Source of the DNA: an uncultured Flavobacteriales bacterium
GTDB taxonomy: Bacteria > Bacteroidota > Bacteroidia > Flavobacteriales > Crocinitomicaceae
Assembly: GCA_946479125.1 (NCBI GenBank)
Contig: CAMLET010000022.1
Span: forward strand, 1 to 14,049
Direction of reading: 5' to 3'
DNA length: 14,049 nucleotides
Shown: positions 1 to 5,043 of the stretch, piece after piece
Numbering within the stretch: the first letter of the stretch is position 1
How the letters are laid out: each line of letters opens with the position of its first letter
The notes under the pieces: model-generated
Databases searched by the model: none
What the model was told of the DNA's origin: nothing
What the model saw: the letters and a program-made list of their open reading frames with translations, nothing else
Translations under genes and position numbers: made by a program

Positions 1-27
1 CTAGTTTGTAAGGAAACGTGTAAAAAC

Positions 28-67
28 AAAAAGAGGAGTAAATTCTCTAAAATCTACTCCTCTTTTT
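28..67. terminator. Rho-independent hairpin terminator closing the metal-transport operon
   Basis: A perfect 13-bp inverted repeat (AAAAAGAGGAGTA at 28-40, TACTCCTCTTTTT at 55-67) encloses a 14-base loop. On the minus strand the stem is followed by a T-rich run, as expected for an intrinsic terminator about 125 bases after the last permease stop. On the plus strand it also ends in five T, so it could terminate a plus-strand gene lying left of the window. The 126 bases between it and the permease stop contain no supported gene. Confidence 0.85.
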
Positions 68-193
68 GCTAAACCATGCTAAAACTATAAAACCCAAAAA
101 CCAAACTCTCATTTGATTTCTTGAAACAAAGGTAAGACAGAATTATGTATGCGCAACAATTTTCTTACTAAAAATATAGTACAATTCCTTTCA

Positions 194-1075
194 TTATTGA
201 ACTCTTGAATTCGTGTTCTTGTTGTTCTTCGTCGAAGTAATAGCTTTAAATGTCGCAATAACAATCAAATTCAAGCTGTTAATCGATACAATCAGTGGCG
301 CGATAGAGAGGTTAAATTGAATTGCTAAGATAACTCCAGTTATGGAAGAAATAATTCCGAACAGTATTGAAAGCCATAAAACGCGTGAAAATTTCTTGCT
401 GATGATCATTGCGGTGCTAGGTGGAAGCACCAATAATCCAACTACCATCACAACACCGACGCTTTCAAAACAAAGAACGGAGTATATGCTTACTAACAAA
501 AGTAAAAACCATTCCCAACGGTTTGCCTTTAAACCTTTTGTGGTAGCAAATCCTTGATCGAACAAAACTACTTTCCATTGTGGCAAAAAGAGTGAAACAA
601 CAAGTGAAATAACAATGGTTAATGGCAGCATTGTATAAAAAGCAAGCGGACCAATATCTTTTCCGAAGACAGAAAGATGGTAAAGAACTGTTGTTTCCAG
701 GTCACCGTACAAAACACATTCCTGATCGATATCCGTGTTTTTTCCTGTATAAAGTGCAATGAGTAAAATTCCAATGGCAAAAAAAGTGGTGAAAACAATT
801 CCAATCGCTGCGTCTTCTTGAGTATTGAATTTACGCTGAAGCCAGTTAATTACTGATGAAGTGAACACTGCGGTAATTATTGATCCAAATAAGAATTGAG
901 GTCCTGACAGATCTTTCGTTACCAAATAAGCCACTACGATTCCGGGAAGTACAGAGTGTGAAATTGCATCGGCAATCATAACTTTTCTGCGAAGAACAAG
1001 AAATGTTCCTAGTATTGAAGCCGGAAGCGCAACCGAAATCGCCAGGATCATCATCCAAATAGTTGTACTATCCAT
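194..1075 (-). CDS. Metal ABC transporter permease 2 (ABC-3 / TroD-ZnuB family)
   Basis: This 293-residue, highly hydrophobic inner-membrane protein belongs to the ABC-3 permease family that carries Mn, Zn or Fe(II) across the cytoplasmic membrane. The family signature DAISHSVLPGI lies at residues 36-46, and a conserved GLLVLPPSTA segment sits in the C-terminal half. The same signature occupies the same residues (36-46) in the upstream permease, so the two are paralogs expected to form a heterodimeric channel as in TroCD. The protein ends in a polar tail rich in Asn, Lys and Ser. The ATG start lies 8 bases inside the preceding gene, implying translational coupling. It is the last gene of the operon. 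Metal specificity cannot be read from the permease; the operon's repressor favours Mn, while the binding protein leaves Zn possible. Confidence 0.93.
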   Translation of the reverse strand: MDSTTIWMMILAISVALPASILGTFLVLRRKVMIADAISHSVLPGIVVAYLVTKDLSGPQFLFGSIITAVFTSSVINWLQRKFNTQEDAAIGIVFTTFFAIGILLIALYTGKNTDIDQECVLYGDLETTVLYHLSVFGKDIGPLAFYTMLPLTIVISLVVSLFLPQWKVVLFDQGFATTKGLKANRWEWFLLLLVSIYSVLCFESVGVVMVVGLLVLPPSTAMIISKKFSRVLWLSILFGIISSITGVILAIQFNLSIAPLIVSINSLNLIVIATFKAITSTKNNKNTNSRVQ

Positions 1076-1898
1076 TTCGTTTCGGTTTTAGATAGTTGAA
1101 TAAAATTCCTAATGCAAACGTTACTGAAAGCATAATAACCATGGCCGGACCGGTTGGAATGCTTGCTACATAAATGGAGATGGTTGTTCCGCTTAAAGTG
1201 GAAAATAGCGAAACTGCCAGGGCAATAAGTGCGATTTTGAAGACCTTATAGCTAAACATTCGTGCAAACGCAACAGGAACGATTAATAGGGCAGAAGTGA
1301 GAACCACACCAATAGCCTGAACGCTGATAGCGACCGTAGTTATAATCAGTAAATTAAAAACGGTATCCAATAATCGAACTTTGAAACCACGCGATCTGGT
1401 GTATGATTCATCAAAACTTCTCGTTACAAGAGTACTCCAGCACAATCCTATTACTAAAAGTGTGACCACACAAACAGTTCCCATCATCAATAAATCGTTG
1501 TTGTTGATGGCAGTTATTTTTCCGAATAAGAAGTCGGTTAGACCAGAGCGCGAAAATGCCGGATTCAATTGCGTATATGAGATCATTGAAAGTCCGATGG
1601 CAAGGAATGTACTTAGAGAAACAGCTAAAAGTGCGTCAGATTTTAATGGACTGATCTTTCGAAGTAAGTCGATTAATTTAAGGGAAAGCCAGCCTGAAGC
1701 TATTGCTCCTGTCAAAACCAGCCATGGATTTAAATGTCCGCTCAAAATGAATCCCAAAACAATTCCGGGCAGTACAGAATGCGAAAGTGCATCGCTGATC
1801 AACGCCTTTTTCTGCAGGAAAGTAAAGGTTCCAACCAATGAGGAAACGATACTGATGAACAGAACAGCCAGAAATAGTTTTATGAGAACGATATCCAT
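1068..1898 (-). CDS. Metal ABC transporter permease 1 (ABC-3 / TroC family)
   Basis: This 276-residue polytopic membrane protein of the ABC-3 family is paralogous to the next gene. The segment DALSHSVLPGI at residues 36-46 is the family's conserved region, and AIGVVLTSALLIVPVAFARM toward the C-terminus matches the second conserved transmembrane block. Multiple hydrophobic segments fill the chain, and its length is normal for the family. The ATG start is separated from the ATPase stop by a single base, and its own stop overlaps the next start by 8 bases, so it sits inside a tightly coupled operon. With the paralog it would form the transmembrane path used by the lipoprotein and the ATPase. Having two permease genes resembles troABCD rather than the single-permease znuABC arrangement. 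Confidence 0.93.
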   Translation of the reverse strand: MDIVLIKLFLAVLFISIVSSLVGTFTFLQKKALISDALSHSVLPGIVLGFILSGHLNPWLVLTGAIASGWLSLKLIDLLRKISPLKSDALLAVSLSTFLAIGLSMISYTQLNPAFSRSGLTDFLFGKITAINNNDLLMMGTVCVVTLLVIGLCWSTLVTRSFDESYTRSRGFKVRLLDTVFNLLIITTVAISVQAIGVVLTSALLIVPVAFARMFSYKVFKIALIALAVSLFSTLSGTTISIYVASIPTGPAMVIMLSVTFALGILFNYLKPKRNG

Positions 1899-1899
1899 C

Positions 1900-2628
1900 T
1901 TAAAGCTGAGATTCGTTGAATAATTTCCCGTAAACGGATTGTAGTAACTGTGGCTGAAGGACTTTCTTGGTTTCGTCGTGAACCACCAATTTGTTGTTCA
2001 TCAATAACACTTCGTCAAAATATTGCGCAACAGTAGATAGATCGTGATGAACCATCACAATTGTTTTTCCGCTCGATTTCAGATTCAGGAGAAGCTCCAG
2101 AATGTTTTCCTGTGAAGCCATGTCGATTCCTACAAACGGTTCGTCCATTAATATTAGATCTGCTTGCTGCGCAATTGCACGAGCTATAAAAACACGCTGT
2201 TGCTGTCCGCCGGAAAGTTCGCCAATTTGTTTCTTTCTTAAATCTTCTATTCCAACTTGTGATAGTGTTTCCGTAATCAGTTGTTTATCGTTTGCAGTAA
2301 GTCGTTGAATGAGTTTTTTTGGATTTAAACGTCCCATTGCAACTACTTCCTCAACGCTAATAGGGAAATTCCAGTCGACAGATTCACGCTGTGGCACATA
2401 TGCGATTTTGTTCTTTGCCTGATCGAGTTTCTGTCCATAAAATTGAATTTCGTCCGATTGTGATGGAATCAGGTTCAGAATAGCCTTCAATAAAGTACTT
2501 TTTCCGGAACCGTTCGGACCAATAATTCCAATCAATTTCCCTTCACCAAGTTCAAAAGAAACATCGGCAAGAGCGTGTTGTTTTCCGTACCAAACATTTA
2601 AGTTTCTAACTTTTATCGACGAATTCAT
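1900..2628 (-). CDS. Metal ABC transporter ATP-binding protein (TroB/MntB-type)
   Basis: This 242-residue cytoplasmic ATPase energises the metal importer. All core ABC motifs are present: Walker A GPNGSGKST at residues 37-45, Q-loop Q80, signature LSGGQ at 138-142, Walker B LILMDE at 158-163 with catalytic E163, and the H-loop histidine at H195 in VHHDLS. The segment VPQRESVDWNFPISV following strand 5 is typical of the Mn/Zn/Fe importer subfamily. The ATG start overlaps the lipoprotein stop by four bases (ATGA), and the first permease begins one base after its stop. It is therefore expected to be translated stoichiometrically with its partners. The assignment to this transporter is firm; the exact metal is inferred from the neighbours. 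Confidence 0.95.
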   Translation of the reverse strand: MNSSIKVRNLNVWYGKQHALADVSFELGEGKLIGIIGPNGSGKSTLLKAILNLIPSQSDEIQFYGQKLDQAKNKIAYVPQRESVDWNFPISVEEVVAMGRLNPKKLIQRLTANDKQLITETLSQVGIEDLRKKQIGELSGGQQQRVFIARAIAQQADLILMDEPFVGIDMASQENILELLLNLKSSGKTIVMVHHDLSTVAQYFDEVLLMNNKLVVHDETKKVLQPQLLQSVYGKLFNESQL

Positions 2629-3518
2629 GGATGTAGTGCTTTGAATATTGTTGTACAGTTTTCCTCGAGCATTTTGGCGTAAGTTTTTGCCTTTTTCGCG
2701 CCTAAAGCATCAGAATAAAGGGTCCCGCCTATAACAACTTTATGACCTTTGCTTTTACAGTTTTCGATGATCGAAGCAATGGATTTTGGATTTACCGAAC
2801 TTTCTACGAATAAGGCTTTGATCTTGTGTTCCAGAATGTAATCCTGTAACTCACGCATAGCCTGAATACTCGGATCCTGAGTTGTGGAAGTTCCCTGAAT
2901 GGCTTTCACTTTGCAATCAAATGCCCTTCCGAAATAATGGAATGCATCATGTGAGGTAATGATCACGCGTTGCTCAATCGGAATTTTAGAAAGTTTCAAT
3001 TTCAATTCCCGATATTCCTTTTGAATCAGTGTATTATAGTTGTTGTAATTCGAGTTGAATAGCGTTGAATCGGTTTTATAATGTTTCGATAAACGTTGTG
3101 TAACTCCATTGAAAGCGTCAAGCCAGAGGTTGGGGTCGAACCAAATATGCGGATCAACAGCACCCTGAGCATCAACCACAATTCGTTTATCTTTTTGGTA
3201 ATAATCTGCAACACAAATGACTTTCTTTCTGGTTTTCAAATGCTCGAAAAGCTCCGCCATTTTTCCTTCCAAATGGAAGCCGCTGTAAATAATTACGTCA
3301 GCCTGATCCAAGTATTTTGCATCAGATGGACGAGGATTGTAACTGTGTGGATCAATTTCCGGACCCATCAATGAAACTACTTCATAGTTGTCGCCAACAA
3401 TTTCTCTTGTACAGTCGGCTATAATGGAAGTAGAGCAGACAATCAACTGCTTATTACTCAACTTTTTGGTTGAACAACCTGCCAGAATCAGCAACGACAA
3501 AAGAAATAGTGTTCTCAT
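2625..3518 (-). CDS. Metal-binding lipoprotein of the ABC importer (cluster A-I, TroA-like)
   Basis: This 297-residue solute-binding protein captures the metal outside the inner membrane. The N-terminus is a lipoprotein signal with lipobox LAGC, placing the lipidated cysteine at C15. The likely metal ligands are H58 (DPHSY), H124 (DPHIW), H190 (TSHDAFHYF) and D269 (GGTLYSDALG). This HHHD set matches TroA; the streptococcal Mn protein PsaA has Glu at the third position. The conserved FVESSVNPK segment lies at 236-244. There is no long His-rich loop of the kind seen in many ZnuA proteins. Substrate is therefore Mn or Zn, with Mn favoured by the adjacent MntR-type repressor. Its ATG shares one base with the repressor's TGA stop, and its own stop overlaps the ATPase start. 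Confidence 0.93.
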   Translation of the reverse strand: MRTLFLLSLLILAGCSTKKLSNKQLIVCSTSIIADCTREIVGDNYEVVSLMGPEIDPHSYNPRPSDAKYLDQADVIIYSGFHLEGKMAELFEHLKTRKKVICVADYYQKDKRIVVDAQGAVDPHIWFDPNLWLDAFNGVTQRLSKHYKTDSTLFNSNYNNYNTLIQKEYRELKLKLSKIPIEQRVIITSHDAFHYFGRAFDCKVKAIQGTSTTQDPSIQAMRELQDYILEHKIKALFVESSVNPKSIASIIENCKSKGHKVVIGGTLYSDALGAKKAKTYAKMLEENCTTIFKALHP

Positions 3519-4177
3519 CAGTCGTTTTTAATAACAGTAATTCTTTTAGAGATAACTGCGGAAAATTGAATTTGTTTGTTGTTCATTTCGATTAGTAGTG
3601 AGCCGTCGAAACTGAATTTGTTTCGGATAATGAGTTCGGTTCCAAGTGTACAACCAATATCGTTTAGATAAGCCAAAAACTCCACTTCACCGTCTTTCAC
3701 CCCGGAAATCACCACTTTTTCGTTTAGTTCGCAATCACTCAAGAGAATGCTTCTACGCGTAGGTAGTTTTCCATCTGCACTTGGAATGGGATCTCCGTGC
3801 GGATCAAACTTCGGATGGTCTAAAAATGCGTCGAGACGTTCAGTAAGTTTATTGCTTTGAATATGTTCAAGTTGTTCGGCAATTTCATGTACTTCTTCCC
3901 AGCCAAAGTTGAGTTTTTGTACCAAAAATGTTTCCCAAAGGCGGTGCTTTCGAATAATCATCAGAGCAGTTTTTTGACCATGTTCAGTTAAGCTGCATCC
4001 TTGATATTTGGCATATTGAACCAATTCTTTCTCTGCCAGTTTCTTCAACATGTCAGTAGCCGAACTCGCTTTTGTTTGCATGCTTTCTGCAAGTAGATTG
4101 GTGTTGATCGTATCCGTTGTGTTTTCGCTCAACTGATAGATTGCCTTGATGTAATTTTCTTCACTTTTAGTCAGCAT
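3518..4177 (-). CDS. mntR: DtxR/MntR-family metal-dependent repressor with FeoA-like C-terminal domain
   Basis: This 219-residue protein has a winged-helix DNA-binding domain (about residues 1-65), a metal-binding/dimerisation domain (about 66-140) and an SH3-like FeoA domain (about 147-217). By alignment from memory with IdeR and MntR, H78, E82 and H97 correspond to one metal site. The other site has E101, E104 and H105. Position 101 is Glu, as in manganese-sensing MntR, where the iron sensors DtxR and IdeR have Cys; this suggests Mn sensing. N8 takes the place of Asp8 of Bacillus MntR, a mild deviation. It is the first gene of the importer operon, and its stop shares one base with the lipoprotein start. 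A palindrome over its promoter is the likely self-binding site. The symbol is by family and context, not experiment. Confidence 0.88.
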   Translation of the reverse strand: MLTKSEENYIKAIYQLSENTTDTINTNLLAESMQTKASSATDMLKKLAEKELVQYAKYQGCSLTEHGQKTALMIIRKHRLWETFLVQKLNFGWEEVHEIAEQLEHIQSNKLTERLDAFLDHPKFDPHGDPIPSADGKLPTRRSILLSDCELNEKVVISGVKDGEVEFLAYLNDIGCTLGTELIIRNKFSFDGSLLIEMNNKQIQFSAVISKRITVIKND

Positions 4178-4206
4178 GGAACTTAATTTATGTGAAGTTA
4201 CGAATT

Positions 4207-4228
4207 ATTTTTAGACAAGACTAAAAAT
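4207..4228. promoter_or_regulatory. Palindromic candidate operator for the MntR-type repressor
   Basis: Perfect 8-bp arms ATTTTTAG (4207-4214) and CTAAAAAT (4221-4228) flank a 6-base centre, giving a 22-bp dyad of the size expected for a DtxR/MntR dimer site. It covers the -7 element of the operon promoter, so a metal-loaded repressor bound here would block transcription of its own gene and the importer. The binding assignment is inference from symmetry, location and neighbour. Confidence 0.65.
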
Positions 4229-4246
4229 TAGCATAAATTAAACAAA
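4216..4246 (-). promoter_or_regulatory. Promoter of the metal-importer operon
   Basis: Reading the minus strand, TTTG (4246-4243) is followed after 19 bases by TAGTCTTG (4223-4216). This matches the Bacteroidota form TTTG-N19/20-TAnnTTTG with one mismatch in the -7 element. It lies about 40 bases upstream of the repressor ATG and coincides with the palindromic candidate operator. The spacing and position support the call; transcription start mapping is not available. Confidence 0.55.
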
Positions 4247-4295
4247 TGACTGTAATTCAAGCATTGATTTCTGCTGAAATTCAAAAAAGAACTCG

Positions 4296-4303
4296 TACTT
4301 TTG
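4296..4303 (+). promoter_or_regulatory. ndk promoter, -7 element
   Basis: TACTTTTG fits the TAnnTTTG consensus exactly and lies 51 bases before the ndk ATG. The region 19-20 bases upstream offers only a CTG-like -33 element, so the promoter is plausible but incomplete. Confidence 0.5.
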
Positions 4304-4310
4304 TGCCCGT

Positions 4311-4326
4311 CTATCGAAAAAGATAG
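4311..4326 (+). other. Small hairpin in the ndk 5' leader
   Basis: CTATC (4311-4315) and GATAG (4322-4326) form a 5-bp stem around an A-rich 6-base loop, starting eight bases after the -7 element. It would lie at the very 5' end of the ndk transcript and could stabilise it. No riboswitch or known leader motif is recognised. Confidence 0.35.
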
Positions 4327-4354
4327 GCCGATTTTAAGATAAAAAGTAAGCACA

Positions 4355-4774
4355 ATGTCAGGAAACAGAACATTTACAATGTTGAAACCAGATGCTTTAG
4401 AAAATAAGCACACAGGAAAGATCATCGACATGATTATCCAAGCAGGTTTCGAAATTAAAGCAATGAAATTAACTCAATTGTCAAGAGAGCAAGCTGAGAA
4501 GTTTTACGAAGTTCACGCTGAGCGTCCATTCTACGGAGAATTGGTTGAGTACATGACTTCTGGACCAATCGTTGCTGCTATTCTTGAAAAAGACAATGCA
4601 GTTGCTGATTTCCGTGCATTGATTGGTGCTACTGATCCTGCTGAGGCTGCTGAAGGAACTATCCGTAAATACTACGCTGAGTCTAAAGGGCGTAACGCGG
4701 TTCACGGTTCAGATTCTGATGAGAACGCAATTATCGAAGGTGAATTCCATTTTGCTGCTGCAGAATTGGTTTAA
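4355..4774 (+). CDS. ndk: Nucleoside diphosphate kinase
   Basis: This 139-residue enzyme transfers the gamma-phosphate from ATP to other (deoxy)nucleoside diphosphates, balancing the NTP pools. The fold-defining N-terminus [10 protein letters not shown] includes nucleotide-binding K11. The catalytic histidine that becomes phosphorylated is H117, in the NAVHGSDS signature, which is intact. Length and motif order match the single-domain bacterial family. It is monocistronic, with its own upstream promoter element, a leader hairpin and a strong terminator immediately downstream. The start ATG is preceded by an A-rich stretch, not a Shine-Dalgarno sequence, as is usual in this phylum. It is divergent from the metal operon, with 177 bases between start codons; there is no evident functional link to it. 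Confidence 0.97.
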   Translation: MSGNRTFTMLKPDALENKHTGKIIDMIIQAGFEIKAMKLTQLSREQAEKFYEVHAERPFYGELVEYMTSGPIVAAILEKDNAVADFRALIGATDPAEAAEGTIRKYYAESKGRNAVHGSDSDENAIIEGEFHFAAAELV

Positions 4775-4794
4775 TCTTTTCGATTCATATTTTG

Positions 4795-4823
4795 AAAAGG
4801 GTTTCTTCGGAGACCCTTTTTTT
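4795..4823 (+). terminator. ndk terminator with UUCG tetraloop
   Basis: An 11-bp stem (AAAAGGGTTTC at 4795-4805 with GAGACCCTTTT at 4810-4820, one T-G wobble) is closed by a C(TTCG)G tetraloop and runs into T residues. It begins 20 bases after the ndk stop. This is a classical intrinsic terminator. Confidence 0.9.
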
Positions 4824-4861
4824 GTTTATTCGAATTTAGACAGCAGTGTCAGGATTTAATT

Positions 4862-4909
4862 AAACGCAAAGATTGATGCCCCCCTTTGCGCTCTGGTTTC
4901 TTTGCGTTT
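4862..4909. repeat. Intergenic inverted repeat of the CGCAAAG type
   Basis: AAACGCAAAGA (4862-4872) is perfectly inverted as TCTTTGCGTTT (4899-4909), with a further internal CTTTGCG at 4884-4890 and a run of six C at 4879-4884. It lies between the ndk terminator and the promoter of the next gene. Sequences of this CGCAAAG / CTTTGCG style recur in intergenic DNA of many Bacteroidota by general recollection. Within this window a related CCGCAAAGACAC occurs near 10450. No protein is encoded. Confidence 0.55.
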
Positions 4910-4992
4910 CAAGTTTGATAATTTCATCGCATTAAACTTTCTGTATATAAATCGATTTAGTTGATTTTCAGTGTTTTTTCTTTAATTGAAAG

Positions 4993-5024
4993 TTTGTTTT
5001 GGAAGTTTCCGAAACCTAAATTTG
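4993..5024 (+). promoter_or_regulatory. Promoter of the GH18 gene
   Basis: TTTG (4993-4996), 20 bases, then TAAATTTG (5017-5024) matches the Bacteroidota TTTG / TAnnTTTG consensus without mismatch. The predicted transcript would start near 5030, giving a leader of only about 15 bases before the TTG start at 5044. That agrees with the choice of this start codon. Confidence 0.7.
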
Positions 5025-5043
5025 AGCAACTAATTCAAGAAAA

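Noticed and set aside
342..557. 71-codon plus-strand open frame
   Set aside because: Antisense shadow of permease 2, with no start context or family resemblance.
1381..1923. 180-codon plus-strand open frame
   Set aside because: It lies antisense to permease 1, has no recognisable domain and is explained by the codon bias of the permease on the other strand.
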